The notes beneath the pieces were generated by a model. It searched no databases. It was given only the letters and a program-made list of their open reading frames with translations, and was not told where the DNA came from. Positions 33,253-42,003 of a stretch of DNA of 64,000 nt are shown here, piece after piece. Position numbers and translations under genes: made by a program. Numbering within the stretch: the first letter of the stretch is position 1; each line of letters opens with the position of its first letter. The stretch covers positions 186,001 through 250,000 of the forward strand of contig NZ_BJDJ01000001.1 of NCBI RefSeq assembly GCF_005405085.1, read 5' to 3'. The stretch is from Lactiplantibacillus daowaiensis. Its GTDB lineage: Bacteria; Bacillota; Bacilli; Lactobacillales; Lactobacillaceae.

Positions 33253-34929
33253 TTAAAATTGATAAATCTTGGCTTCATACGGGCGTAAAGCGGCCCCTTG
33301 ATCATCGGCATAGTTGCCTAACAACAGTTTTGCGGTCGCTGGTAACTGGTCATAATCCCGGATTTGATCCGTCGCGGTAAAGTTACAGATAACTAATAAC
33401 TGATCAGTATCACTTGTCCGCAAATAGGCGTAAACCGAAGCGTCGTTAGCATCTAACAATTGATACGTCCCGGTCGTCATCACTGGTAACGTATGGCGTA
33501 ACTTGATTAAGTGTTGATAATAGCTAAAGATCGACGCGTCACTCGCTAACGTTTGTTGCGCGTTGATCTTTGGATAATTAGCATTCACTTGTAGCCATGG
33601 TTTCGCCGTTGAAAAGCCTGCATTGAGACTCGCATCCCATTGCATCGGTGTTCGGGCATTATCCCGCGACATATGGGCCAAATACGCCAGCATCTGCGTT
33701 GCCGAGACCCGATGTTCTTCATCCACAAGATGATGATACGCATTCAGGGACTCCAAGTCTTGATAGTCACTGAGCTTGGTAAAGTGCGCATTTGTCATGC
33801 CTAATTCTTCCCCTTCATAAATATAAGGGGTCCCTTGTAATCCGTGTAACATCGTTGCTAACATCTTGGCTGCCACGACCCGATCCTTAGGCTCATCGCT
33901 ACCAAACCGAGACACGATCCGTGGTTGGTCATGATTATTCCAATACAGACTGTTCCAAGCCGTACCTTGTAAGCCAGTTTGCCACTTGCTCAAACTCTGT
34001 TTTAAATCAACAAGATCGACTGGTTGATCATTCCACTTACCAAGTTCAGGCGCCGGATTGCCATCGAGATTCATGTGTTCAAATTCAAACACCATATTGA
34101 GTTCATTGGTCGTTAGTCCTGCCGATTGTTGTGCATCTTTGATCGTAGCCGACGGCGTTTCACCGACGGTCATCAAGTCATGTCCCGCTAAAACTTTGGC
34201 ATGCATTTCTTGTAAGAACTCACTTAAGCGATGCCCATTGGCAATGATTGGGCCAATGTCAGCATAGGGTTCGCCCGGATTAGGCTGGCCATCGACAAAC
34301 TTCGTGGGTTTTGAAATCAAATTGATCACATCTAATCGGAAGCCATCCACGCCTTTATCGACCCAAAAATTCATCATGTCATAGACCGCTTGCCGTAATT
34401 TCGGATTCTCCCAATTCAAATCGGGTTGCTCTACCGCAAACGCGTGCAAGTAATATTGCCCACGTGCCGGGACATACGTCCAAGCTGAACCGCTGAAAAA
34501 TGACCCCCAATTCGTTGGCGCATGCCCATCGACTGGATCACGCCAGATATAGTAGTCTGAGTAAGGATTATCTTGACTCTTAGCACTTTCAATAAACCAT
34601 TTATTCTGATCTGATGAATGATTAACAACAATATCCATCATGATCTTTAAGCCCCGTTGGTGCGCTTGGGCTAACAGTTGATCAAAGTCAGCCATTGTCC
34701 CAAATTCAGGATTAATATCGTAATAATCGCTAATGTCATAGCCATTATCCACGCCCGGTGACCGGTAAATCGGATTTAGCCAAATCACATCGGCGCCGAG
34801 TTTTTTAATATAATCGAGCCGACTCGTAATGCCAGGTAAATCCCCAATCCCATCACCATTTGAATCCTGAAATGACCGCGGATAAACTTGATACACAACG
34901 GCTTGTTGCCACCATTTAGTTGTTGCCAC
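33253..34929 (-). CDS. GH13 alpha-glucosidase (oligo-1,6-glucosidase type)
   Basis: A 558-residue GH13 enzyme of the oligo-1,6-glucosidase/dextran-glucosidase branch, acting on isomalto- or malto-oligosaccharides inside the cell. Conserved regions: VVYQVYPRSFQDSNGDGIGDL at the start, DIVVNHSS, GFRLDVINL (nucleophile Asp), VGETPS (acid/base Glu) and NHDQPR (third Asp). I prefer the GTG at 34929, ten bases after GGGGAG, over the GTG at 34938. A cre site (34952-34966) and a GTTACCGGTAAC palindrome (35016-35027) lie upstream, the same arrangement as at the maltodextrin genes, so it probably belongs to the same regulon. Confidence 0.9.
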   Translation of the reverse strand: MATTKWWQQAVVYQVYPRSFQDSNGDGIGDLPGITSRLDYIKKLGADVIWLNPIYRSPGVDNGYDISDYYDINPEFGTMADFDQLLAQAHQRGLKIMMDIVVNHSSDQNKWFIESAKSQDNPYSDYYIWRDPVDGHAPTNWGSFFSGSAWTYVPARGQYYLHAFAVEQPDLNWENPKLRQAVYDMMNFWVDKGVDGFRLDVINLISKPTKFVDGQPNPGEPYADIGPIIANGHRLSEFLQEMHAKVLAGHDLMTVGETPSATIKDAQQSAGLTTNELNMVFEFEHMNLDGNPAPELGKWNDQPVDLVDLKQSLSKWQTGLQGTAWNSLYWNNHDQPRIVSRFGSDEPKDRVVAAKMLATMLHGLQGTPYIYEGEELGMTNAHFTKLSDYQDLESLNAYHHLVDEEHRVSATQMLAYLAHMSRDNARTPMQWDASLNAGFSTAKPWLQVNANYPKINAQQTLASDASIFSYYQHLIKLRHTLPVMTTGTYQLLDANDASVYAYLRTSDTDQLLVICNFTATDQIRDYDQLPATAKLLLGNYADDQGAALRPYEAKIYQF

Positions 34930-34951
34930 TAAGATCACGCTCCCCTTTGAT

Positions 34952-34966
34952 TGTTTACGCTTACAT
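34952..34966. promoter_or_regulatory. cre site upstream of the alpha-glucosidase gene
   Basis: The minus strand reads ATGTAAGCGTAAACA, which fits the cre consensus at every position, 23 bases before the start codon. CcpA repression is expected. Confidence 0.8.
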
Positions 34967-35015
34967 CAGTTCTATTTTAGCATGCAAGCTTGGGCAGTGA
35001 CTGGATAGATGACAT

Positions 35016-35027
35016 GTTACCGGTAAC
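35016..35027. promoter_or_regulatory. LacI-type operator, GTTACCGGTAAC class
   Basis: A perfect 12-bp palindrome with central CCGG, centred about 93 bp upstream of the alpha-glucosidase start. The same class lies at 49351 and 52615 at like distance from their genes. Confidence 0.7.
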
Positions 35028-35049
35028 GATATTTTACCCCTGCACCCGC

Positions 35050-35078
35050 TTGACGTTGTCATCAGGACATGCTATCAT
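35050..35078 (+). promoter_or_regulatory. Promoter of the T-box transcript
   Basis: TTGACG (35050-35055) and TATCAT (35073-35078), spaced by 17 bp, are well placed to start the T-box RNA near 35085. Confidence 0.75.
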
Positions 35079-35084
35079 CACACA

Positions 35085-35340
35085 TAACTTAATTAACGAA
35101 CGATAATTCCACTCCCAAGTAACATCTTAGCTGTGCGTCAGGAAGTCGGTGGTTGCTGCGAACCGATCAGGCTAATGATGATGAAATACGGTGGAACACG
35201 TCCGGGTACGCCCGGCGGCTAATAACTAGAACCGTTACCTTCTAGTGAGCGGAACTTGCTTTGGCAAGTTCAAGCTGGGTGGTACCACGGTCTAATCAAT
35301 CGTCCCTGTTGTCTTTTTGACAGCGGGGACGATTTTTTAG
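35085..35340 (+). ncRNA. T-box riboswitch, tyrosine specifier
   Basis: The leader ends with the T-box core GGGTGGTACCACGG (35277-35290) and a terminator TCGTCCC...GGGGACGATTTTTT. Stem I is readable: lower stem TTCCAC/GTGGAA, AGTA motif in the 5' loop (about 35125), CATCTTAGC pairing with GCTAATGATG, and the apical GGAAGTCGGTGGTTGCTGCGA block. The specifier loop AAATACG lies between them, giving codon TAC at 35187-35189, which is tyrosine. Uncharged tRNA-Tyr should thus turn on the NhaC-family gene downstream. Confidence 0.9.
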
Positions 35341-35369
35341 TTACATAAAAGAACTTGGAGGAATTGATG

Positions 35370-36776
35370 ATGAAAAAACAAAAAACGTGGCAACCGGTGA
35401 GTTTGACGGAAGCCTTAATTGTCTTATTATGTATGCTCGCAATTATGGGATTGGGGGTCATCAAGTTTGGCCTATCCCCACAAACGCCCGTTATGTTAGT
35501 GATTGCCTTAGTCATCTTATGGGCCCGTGTTCGCGGTGCTGATTGGGATCACATTCATGGTGGCATTATTGATGGTATCAAAACTGGGATCATTCCCATC
35601 TTTATTTTCTTGTTAATTGGGGCCTTAATCAGTGTCTGGATTGCTGCTGGGATTATCCCGTCAATGATGGTCTTTGGGTTTCATTTAATTTCTGCACAGT
35701 GGTTCGTGCCTTCTGTTTTCTTAGTTTGTGCCATTATTGGGACATCAATTGGGAGTGCCTTTACGATTATCTCAACGATTGGGATTGCGCTGTTCGGGAT
35801 TGGAACCACCATGGGCATCAACCCCGCCTTGATTGCTGGGGCCATTATTTCCGGCGCCATCTTTGGCGATAAGACGTCACCATTATCTGACTCCACTAAT
35901 TTAGCTTCCGCTATTGCCGAAAGTGATTTATTCAGTCATATCCGTAACTTAATGTGGTCGACAATTCCGGCCTTTGTCGTCTCATTAATTTTATACACGA
36001 TCCTCGGTACCGGCGCCGCCACTGAAAATAATCTCGGCAAAATCAATACAACCTTAGCCGTCTTAAACCAACACTTTACGATTACTTGGTGGGCCGCCTT
36101 ACCCTTAATTTTGATGTTGGTCTGCGCCATCCGAAAAGTTCCAGCGATTGCCACATTACTGATGAACATCGGCTTAGCAATCGTCATGATCTTTATCGAA
36201 CAGCCACACACCGCATTGAGTCAGATCGCCACTTGGATCGAAACTGGCTTCGTGGCTAAAACAGGTAACGCCGGCGTCGATCAATTACTCTCACGAGGTG
36301 GCATCAGCGCCATGATGGGCACCGTTTCCTTGATTTTATTGACGTTATCACTAGGTGGCCTGCTCATGAAGTTTAACTTGATTCAAACCGCAATGGTGCC
36401 ACTAGCCAAACGCCTAAATGGAACTGGGGCAACTGTCACGGCAGCGATTTTAGCCGGTATCGGCGTCAATATCTTCGTTGGGGAACAATACTTATCTGTT
36501 ATCCTCCCAGGGAAAGCCTTCAAAACGACCTTCAACGACCGTGGTTTAGCTAACTTGGCTTTAAGCCGGGTCTTAGAAGATGGTGGGACCGTCATCAATT
36601 ACTTGATTCCTTGGGGCGTTGCGGGGGCCTTTGCCGCCAATACGTTGGGTGTTTCTACTTTAGCCTACTTACCATTTTGTTTCTTCAGTTTACTATCACC
36701 AATTTTCTCAATCATTAGTGGTTTCACCGGTTGGGGCTTGAAACGTCAAGCACCAAGTGCTGTGAAAGCCCGCTAA
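35370..36776 (+). CDS. NhaC-family transporter under Tyr T-box control
   Basis: A 468-residue membrane protein with about twelve helices and NhaC-family blocks (GIIDGIKTGIIPIFIFLLIGA, SGAIFGDKTSPLSDSTNLAS, MGTVSLILLTLSLGGLL, VLEDGGTVINYLIPW). NhaC-type proteins are usually called sodium/proton antiporters; those controlled by Tyr T-boxes in Firmicutes are thought to move tyrosine or a related amino acid. The ATG at 35370 follows GGAGG; a second ATG three bases earlier is possible. The T-box directly upstream is the main evidence that the substrate is tyrosine. Confidence 0.88.
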   Translation: MKKQKTWQPVSLTEALIVLLCMLAIMGLGVIKFGLSPQTPVMLVIALVILWARVRGADWDHIHGGIIDGIKTGIIPIFIFLLIGALISVWIAAGIIPSMMVFGFHLISAQWFVPSVFLVCAIIGTSIGSAFTIISTIGIALFGIGTTMGINPALIAGAIISGAIFGDKTSPLSDSTNLASAIAESDLFSHIRNLMWSTIPAFVVSLILYTILGTGAATENNLGKINTTLAVLNQHFTITWWAALPLILMLVCAIRKVPAIATLLMNIGLAIVMIFIEQPHTALSQIATWIETGFVAKTGNAGVDQLLSRGGISAMMGTVSLILLTLSLGGLLMKFNLIQTAMVPLAKRLNGTGATVTAAILAGIGVNIFVGEQYLSVILPGKAFKTTFNDRGLANLALSRVLEDGGTVINYLIPWGVAGAFAANTLGVSTLAYLPFCFFSLLSPIFSIISGFTGWGLKRQAPSAVKAR

Positions 36777-36884
36777 GTCGCTGAACGAACAAATCCGGCG
36801 AATGAGTGGTTCTGGCTTGTGATTTATCGGTGCTCCCCGCTACAATTAACTTAAATGATGCTGTTGGCGTCTTAGGGAGGGGTT

Positions 36885-37808
36885 ATGATGCTTGCATATG
36901 GTTATCGAAAATTTGGGGGACCCGCCGTTTTTGAAGCATTACGGCAGCCGGCATTAACACCGACACCGAACCAGATCGTGATTAAAACTTTGGCAGTTAA
37001 TTTAAATGATGCAGATCGTATCGAACGTTTAGGGGCAACCCCGGCGACACCTTTACCACTGATTCCGGGACATGATGTCGTGGGTGAAGTGGTCCAAGTC
37101 GGCGAAAACGTGACTGATTTACCATTAGGAACCCGGGTAGCAGCGTATACCCAACATACTTACGCTGAACAAGTCGTTGTCGACGCCGACACTGCTGTAA
37201 CGGTACCAGACAACTTAACACCAGCCGATGCCGTTAGCTTAATTACGCCCGGTATCACCGCTTATAAGACGGTACGCTACTTTGCTGACGTGCAAGCGGG
37301 ACAAACCGTGATTGTCAAAGGCGCTGCCGGTAGCGTTGGTTCGTTGGTTGTCCAATTAGCCGAGCGTTTAGGCGCGCACGTGATCGCCATCGCCAGTCAA
37401 CGTCATGCCGATGAACTGATTGCCCTGGGTGTGCAACAAGTCGTCGCCTACGACCACCACGACCCGGCGCACGTTTTGGCCGATCAAGGCGATGTCGTTA
37501 TCAACGTGGCGTTAAATGGCGTCGATGGCAAAACTGATTTAGCAATGGCCAAATTTGATGCGACAATTGCATCAGTCGCCACACGGTTACCCGCAACTAG
37601 CAAATCGATTCATTTCGAAGCGATTCATCCAACCAATGCCATTTCAGACCAAGCGGCGTTACAAATGTTATTTAAACTATTAAGTACCGGGCAGTTGACG
37701 ACCCATATCGGCTATCACTTGCCATTAACGTTAGCGGGGTTTATTCAAGGCCACGCCTTGCTTGATGAACCCCATGATGGTCATATTATTGTTGAGCCTG
37801 AAGCTTAA
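36885..37808 (+). CDS. Zinc-independent MDR quinone oxidoreductase-like protein
   Basis: A 307-residue medium-chain dehydrogenase/reductase of the quinone oxidoreductase branch. It has the N-terminal GroES-like fold (IPGHDVVGEVVQVGENV), then VKGAAGSVGSLVVQLAERLG, the NADP-binding motif. Zinc ligands of alcohol dehydrogenases are absent. It probably reduces quinones, enones or enals with NADPH. GGAGGGG precedes the tandem ATGs. It is a single gene followed by a bidirectional terminator, between the T-box transporter and sacR. Substrate unknown. Confidence 0.88.
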   Translation: MMLAYGYRKFGGPAVFEALRQPALTPTPNQIVIKTLAVNLNDADRIERLGATPATPLPLIPGHDVVGEVVQVGENVTDLPLGTRVAAYTQHTYAEQVVVDADTAVTVPDNLTPADAVSLITPGITAYKTVRYFADVQAGQTVIVKGAAGSVGSLVVQLAERLGAHVIAIASQRHADELIALGVQQVVAYDHHDPAHVLADQGDVVINVALNGVDGKTDLAMAKFDATIASVATRLPATSKSIHFEAIHPTNAISDQAALQMLFKLLSTGQLTTHIGYHLPLTLAGFIQGHALLDEPHDGHIIVEPEA

Positions 37809-37811
37809 CCT

Positions 37812-37850
37812 AAAAAATCGCTGCGACAAAACCTGTCGCGGCGATTTTTG
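37812..37850. terminator. Bidirectional terminator
   Basis: AAAAAATCGCTGCGACA pairs with TGTCGCGGCGATTTTT, separating the MDR gene from sacR. Confidence 0.88.
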
Positions 37851-37856
37851 CTTGGC

Positions 37857-38837
37857 TTAAACTGTTGTACCAGCGATTACTTTAACTGGTAAGGTATATT
37901 GTGCTTCTAAGTGACAGTCCGTATTTTTGATTCGTTGCAATAGTAAGTCGATCATCAGTGTCACCAAATCATCGATTGGTTGACTAATCGTCGTTAACTC
38001 TGGATGATAAGCTTGCATAAAGGGCGTGCCATCATAGCCAATGACACTTAGATCCGTTGGTACTTGTAATTGTAGCTGTTGCGCGACTTGCAACACCAAA
38101 AGTGCCGTTAAGTCATCCGTACAAAAGATGCCATCTGGACGTTCAGCCCGCGTTAAAAGTTGTTTAATTTGAACTAACTTTAATGTCGGTGATAATTGAA
38201 AGTTCAAAATCGACCGTGATGCCGTTAGTCCCGCGGCTTTCAAGGCCGCATAGTAACCCGCTAACCGTTGATTAGTCGGACTATTAGGCTGCTGCCAACT
38301 TGTGATGATATGGGGCCTTTTCACGCCCGCATGGACCATCAACTGACCGGCTTGGCGCCCGCCTTGTGCATTGTCAGAACTCACAATGGGAATCGTCTTT
38401 GATAAATAACGGTCAAATGAAATAATCGGCAAACCCGTTTGCTCATATTCTTGAATACCCAAGTTATGGGCGCCGGCAATGATGCCATCAACTTGATTAG
38501 CCATCAACATCCGTAGGCAGGCCCGTTCTTTGTCGGGATCATCCCCGGCATTACATAGCATTACCCGATACCCCTTCGCAAATAACTGTGTCTCTAACAA
38601 TGACACCATCGCCCCAAAGAAGGGATTCGCCACGCTTGGAAAGATCAAGCCAATCAACTTCGTTTGCTTGCCCTGCAAGGAACGCGCCAAACTATTCGGC
38701 TGATAATTCAATTGTTGCATCGCCGCAAAGACTTTTTGTTTGGTCGTTTCAGATAACGACCCATAATTATTAATGACGCGTGAAACTGTCGTCGGTGAGA
38801 CACCGGCCACCTTAGCCACATCGGTTAGTTTTACCAT
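37857..38837 (-). CDS. sacR: LacI-family repressor of sucrose genes
   Basis: A 326-residue LacI-family protein: HTH VKLTDVAKVAGVSPTTVSRV at the N-terminus, hinge helix PNSLARSLQGK, then a sugar-binding domain (IGLIFPSVANPFFGAMVS, GIFCTDDLTALLVL, VIGYDGTPFMQAYHPELTTI). It lies ten bases downstream of sacA on the same strand, so it is cotranscribed. The likely inducer is sucrose 6-phosphate or fructose. Two palindromic sites in the sacA-sacK region (40385-40400 and 40463-40478) fit its operators. Function by family and neighbours. Confidence 0.92.
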   Translation of the reverse strand: MVKLTDVAKVAGVSPTTVSRVINNYGSLSETTKQKVFAAMQQLNYQPNSLARSLQGKQTKLIGLIFPSVANPFFGAMVSLLETQLFAKGYRVMLCNAGDDPDKERACLRMLMANQVDGIIAGAHNLGIQEYEQTGLPIISFDRYLSKTIPIVSSDNAQGGRQAGQLMVHAGVKRPHIITSWQQPNSPTNQRLAGYYAALKAAGLTASRSILNFQLSPTLKLVQIKQLLTRAERPDGIFCTDDLTALLVLQVAQQLQLQVPTDLSVIGYDGTPFMQAYHPELTTISQPIDDLVTLMIDLLLQRIKNTDCHLEAQYTLPVKVIAGTTV

Positions 38838-38847
38838 TTTAATCCCA

Positions 38848-40323
38848 TCAATCCTGATTTATTGAAGCAAGCTGCCAGCCTTGTAAGTTTAACGCCACCG
38901 TAAAGCCGGTGGTGGTTAATTGCCACGGCCCGGCCGGTGGAAATAGCCGGCCCGTTAAGACGGTCGCACCATCATTCAAGTACAACTCAAACACGCTATT
39001 ATCGAGTAATAGTTGACCGGTAACAGCCTGTCCAACCGGTAAAGTTGCTGTTCGACTCGTCCCATAATCCACGGCAACACCGGCGCCAGCAGCGCTTCGA
39101 TCAACCACTAGTTTACCATGAACCGTATCAAATGTGAGAGTTAACCCAGCACCAGTCACCTGGTTCATGACAATTGTTAGGGTGCCCTGCTGGTCAGCTG
39201 GAATCGTAAACTGCAACTCACTTTGAGCTGGAATGCTGGCTGATTCAGTAGTTAAGGCTAATCGTCGCGTCCGTAGTGTTTCAAGACTGGTGACGGGGGT
39301 TTGTCGTAATTCGCCGTGGCATAGCCGTAACGTTTTGACCATGCTCAACCCATTAGCCCAACCTTCCTGGTCACTCGGATAAGTGGTATCTGGCAACCCA
39401 ATCCAGCTCACCGCTAAAACTTGACCATCTGGGGCATTAAACGCTTGGGTCGCATACACATCAAAACCCGCATCTAATAAACGCAGTGGACTCGGATTAA
39501 CAATGCGCAGGTGCTCCCAATCAAAAGCCGTCCCCACCACATACGCATTCGGATAGCGATTATCACTAGCTAACACGTCTGGGCTAATGCCCTGTGGACA
39601 AAAAGTCAGGACGGGGCGATCGTCAATGAAGACTAAATTTGGACATTCGACCATGTACCCTAAAGCTTGGTCGCCAAACGTCAACTCACCAGCAATGTGC
39701 CACGGACCGGTGACATCACGGGCCCGATAAACCAAGATATGACCCGTTTGATCCTGCTTTTGTGCCCCTAAAATCGCATAATACCACTCGCCGTGTCGAA
39801 TCAACTGTGGATCGCGAAAATGTTCAGTCACGCCCGTTGGTGGGTCACTGATAAGCGGCGCTACTAACTTAGTCACTTGATTAGCCGTCGTTAACCAAGC
39901 CCCATTTTGTTTCGGATGCCGTTGCCACTGCTGATCACGGACATTGCCGGTATACATTAAGAATAACCGGTCTTCAACTGGCAGTGCCGACCCGGAATAA
40001 ACCCCTTGTTGGTCTAGTGGGCTATCTGGCGTTAGCGCACGACCCAAGTTTTGCCAATGAAGCAAATCATCACTAACTAAATGTACCCAGCTTTTTAATC
40101 CATGTACCGGGCCAAATGGAAAACTTTGATAAAATAACTGCCATTGACCATTGAAGTAAGTAAAACCATTGGGATCATTTAATAAACCGGTCGTGGGCTG
40201 GATATGATACCCAAACCGCCAATGTGATTGTGCGATTTTGGCACGTAAGTCGATTAATTGTTGTGCCGGCCATTGCGCATACGGTCGATAGCGCATTGCC
40301 GTCGTCCAACTGGTAACTGTCAT
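38848..40323 (-). CDS. sacA: Sucrose-6-phosphate hydrolase (GH32)
   Basis: A 491-residue GH32 enzyme that splits sucrose 6-phosphate into glucose 6-phosphate and fructose. The nucleophile Asp is in LLNDPNGF (about residues 45-52), the transition-state Asp in FRDPQL and the acid/base Glu in YMVECPNL. The five-bladed propeller is followed by the C-terminal beta-sandwich. AGGAGGAACC precedes the ATG. It is the first gene of a sacA-sacR unit, divergent from sacK. The sucrose PTS gene normally expected beside it is not in the window. Confidence 0.95.
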   Translation of the reverse strand: MTVTSWTTAMRYRPYAQWPAQQLIDLRAKIAQSHWRFGYHIQPTTGLLNDPNGFTYFNGQWQLFYQSFPFGPVHGLKSWVHLVSDDLLHWQNLGRALTPDSPLDQQGVYSGSALPVEDRLFLMYTGNVRDQQWQRHPKQNGAWLTTANQVTKLVAPLISDPPTGVTEHFRDPQLIRHGEWYYAILGAQKQDQTGHILVYRARDVTGPWHIAGELTFGDQALGYMVECPNLVFIDDRPVLTFCPQGISPDVLASDNRYPNAYVVGTAFDWEHLRIVNPSPLRLLDAGFDVYATQAFNAPDGQVLAVSWIGLPDTTYPSDQEGWANGLSMVKTLRLCHGELRQTPVTSLETLRTRRLALTTESASIPAQSELQFTIPADQQGTLTIVMNQVTGAGLTLTFDTVHGKLVVDRSAAGAGVAVDYGTSRTATLPVGQAVTGQLLLDNSVFELYLNDGATVLTGRLFPPAGPWQLTTTGFTVALNLQGWQLASINQD

Positions 40324-40361
40324 TCTTGGTTCCTCCTAATGTATCCGTTATCATTAACGCT

Positions 40362-40390
40362 ATCTTAAGGTCTATTGATAAAAATGTCAA
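40362..40390 (-). promoter_or_regulatory. sacA promoter
   Basis: On the minus strand TTGACA (40385-40390) and TAAGAT (40362-40367) are 17 bp apart. The -35 box forms part of the first SacR operator. Confidence 0.75.
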
Positions 40391-40400
40391 ACGATTATCA
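40385..40400. promoter_or_regulatory. Candidate SacR operator 1
   Basis: TGTCAAACGATTATCA, an imperfect palindrome, overlaps the sacA -35 box. Half-site TGTCAAACG is shared with operator 2. Confidence 0.6.
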
Positions 40401-40462
40401 ATTAAAAAAGTTTCTTCTTGTCTGAATAGCATCATTAACAGCATCACACCAGAAATAAATAT

Positions 40463-40478
40463 TGTCACACGTTTGACA
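40463..40478. promoter_or_regulatory. Candidate SacR operator 2
   Basis: TGTCACACGTTTGACA has perfect TGTCA/TGACA arms. It overlaps the -35 box of a forward promoter (TTGACA 40473-40478, TATGAT 40495-40500). Confidence 0.65.
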
Positions 40479-40526
40479 TTTAGGCCAAAACTAGTATGAT
40501 TAATGACAACGATACTGATGATTTTT

Positions 40527-40564
40527 TTGTAACCGTTCACAATTTCAAGCAAAAAGCGTATACT
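40527..40564 (+). promoter_or_regulatory. sacK promoter with overlapping cre site
   Basis: TTGTAACCGTTCACA (40527-40541) matches the cre consensus at all positions and overlaps the -35 box TTCACA (40536-40541); TATACT (40559-40564) follows after 17 bp. CcpA binding would block this promoter. Confidence 0.75.
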
Positions 40565-40611
40565 AATACACAAAAGTATATACATATAACGATTAATTGG
40601 AGGATTTTAAC

Positions 40612-41478
40612 ATGACTTTAGGTGCAATTGAAGCAGGTGGAACTAAATTTGTATGTGCGATTGGTGACGAAACTGGGCAAGTCACCGATCGGATCTCGAT
40701 TCCAACCACGACCCCCGCTGAAACCATGGCAGCCGTCGAAACTTATTTTAAAGCCCATCCGGTAGCCGCCATCGGCATCGGTTCATTCGGCCCGATTGGG
40801 GTCAACCCTGACGATCCGAAATACGGCTATATCACGACGACACCTAAACCTGGTTGGGGCGATTTTGACTTTTTAGGTCACTTGAAGCAACATGTCGATG
40901 TGCCTTTGTATTGGACGACTGATGTGAATGAAGCGGCTTACGGTGAAGCAGAAATGGGCATTGCTAAAGATGTTCCTAACAGCATTTACGTCACGATTGG
41001 GACTGGCGTTGGCGCGGGGGTCATTAGCCACAATCAAATTTTCAATGGTCGCACGCATACTGAATTAGGCCACATGCGGTTAAACCGCCTACCTGGTGAT
41101 GACTTTGAAAACAACTGCCCTTACCATGATATTTGCTTAGAAGGTATGGCCGCTGGTCCCGCAATTGGCAAGCGAACTGGTAAAACCGGCAAAGATGTTG
41201 CCAGTGATGATCCGGTCTGGGAAACTGTCGCTGATTACATCGCGCAGGCCTGTGTGAATTTAACGGTCGCTTTTGCGCCAGATAAAATCATTTTAAATGG
41301 TGGCGTTATGAAACAAACCCAACTATTTCCAATCATTCGTCAAAAATTTGAAGCCTACTTGAATCACTACGAAACGGTCCCCGCTTTAGATCATTACATT
41401 GTGCCGGCCGGACTCGGTGATAATTCTGGGGTTGTTGGTGGCTTACTCTTAGCTAAGCTTGCTCTGCAAGAAGCTTAA
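40612..41478 (+). CDS. sacK: Fructokinase (ROK family)
   Basis: A 288-residue ROK-family kinase that phosphorylates the fructose released by SacA. It begins LGAIEAGGTKFVCAIG, the ATP-binding block; GTGVGAGVI and the zinc-binding signature HMRLNRLPGDDFENNCPYHD (His and Cys ligands of ROK kinases) follow. The ATG at 40612 lies nine bases after GGAGG. It is transcribed divergently from sacA, with SacR-like operators and a cre site between. A terminator follows at 41604. Confidence 0.95.
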   Translation: MTLGAIEAGGTKFVCAIGDETGQVTDRISIPTTTPAETMAAVETYFKAHPVAAIGIGSFGPIGVNPDDPKYGYITTTPKPGWGDFDFLGHLKQHVDVPLYWTTDVNEAAYGEAEMGIAKDVPNSIYVTIGTGVGAGVISHNQIFNGRTHTELGHMRLNRLPGDDFENNCPYHDICLEGMAAGPAIGKRTGKTGKDVASDDPVWETVADYIAQACVNLTVAFAPDKIILNGGVMKQTQLFPIIRQKFEAYLNHYETVPALDHYIVPAGLGDNSGVVGGLLLAKLALQEA

Positions 41479-41603
41479 TCTTTACAAGATTCATACACAA
41501 ACTTGATGAAACCTTTGTATCAGCTTGTTACACTACGAATTGAAACAAGCTAGCCAACCCCTAGAATGTTTTCGGACAGTCTTCCTAATATGTGATGACT
41601 ATC

Positions 41604-41639
41604 TAAAACGCGTTCAGCTATTTGCTGGACGCGTTTTTG
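41604..41639 (+). terminator. Terminator after sacK
   Basis: AAAACGCGTTCAGC pairs with GCTGGACGCGTTTTT. Confidence 0.85.
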
Positions 41640-41740
41640 TGTGCTGATTATGGGCCAGCAGGATGATGCAATTAACCAGGGCCACTAATAATGATGACGC
41701 TTTTTTCATGTGACGCTTGGCTACGACCGCTTCCTACTTT

Positions 41741-41860
41741 GTGAGTCGAAACGTGTTCAGACCGACTGCTCCCTCCGCTTAGCTACGCCAACGATACAAT
41801 GCCAAGCCCGCATTATACCGTTGGCGTAGCTATGCTCAGGAGCAACCCGTCGGTCCTCAC
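41741..41860. repeat. Long imperfect inverted repeat of about 120 bp
   Basis: Nested arms face each other: GTGAG/CTCAC outermost, GACCGAC/GTCGGTC, TGCTCC/GGAGCA, and AGCTACGCCAACG/CGTTGGCGTAGCT at the inside, with a loop around 41794-41816. The region lies in the 525-bp gap between sacK and maltose phosphorylase. It could be a mobile palindromic unit (MITE- or REP-like), a structured RNA or a supercoiling site. No open reading frame is associated. Confidence 0.75.
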
Positions 41861-42003
41861 ACTCTTGTAAATAAAAAGAGACCCGGAAATTCCGGGCCTC
41901 CAAGGAGTAGGTTAGAATGAATTTAACATCATTCTAGAGTTTTGGGACTTGACCCCAACAAGTTTCGGACACGTCGAGATCAAGTTTAAAAAGGTTAGCT
42001 AAA

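Larger units (their letters stand above)
41479..42003. other. Intergenic gap without genes
   Basis: The gap holds the sacK terminator, the long inverted repeat (41741-41860), and a hairpin GACCCGGAAATTCCGGGCC at 41880-41900, which may be the terminator of the maltose phosphorylase gene although the T-run is weak. CGCTTGGCTACGAC (41715) resembles CGCTTAGCTACGCC (41777) in the repeat. Nothing else is seen. Confidence 0.5.

Noticed and set aside
40175-40585. 136-codon frame between sacA and sacK
   Set aside because: It overlaps the sacA start and the divergent promoters, has no ribosome site or family features; it is a chance frame.
41741-41860. Transposon or insertion sequence at the large inverted repeat
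   Set aside because: No transposase frame lies nearby, so it is recorded as a palindromic repeat only.
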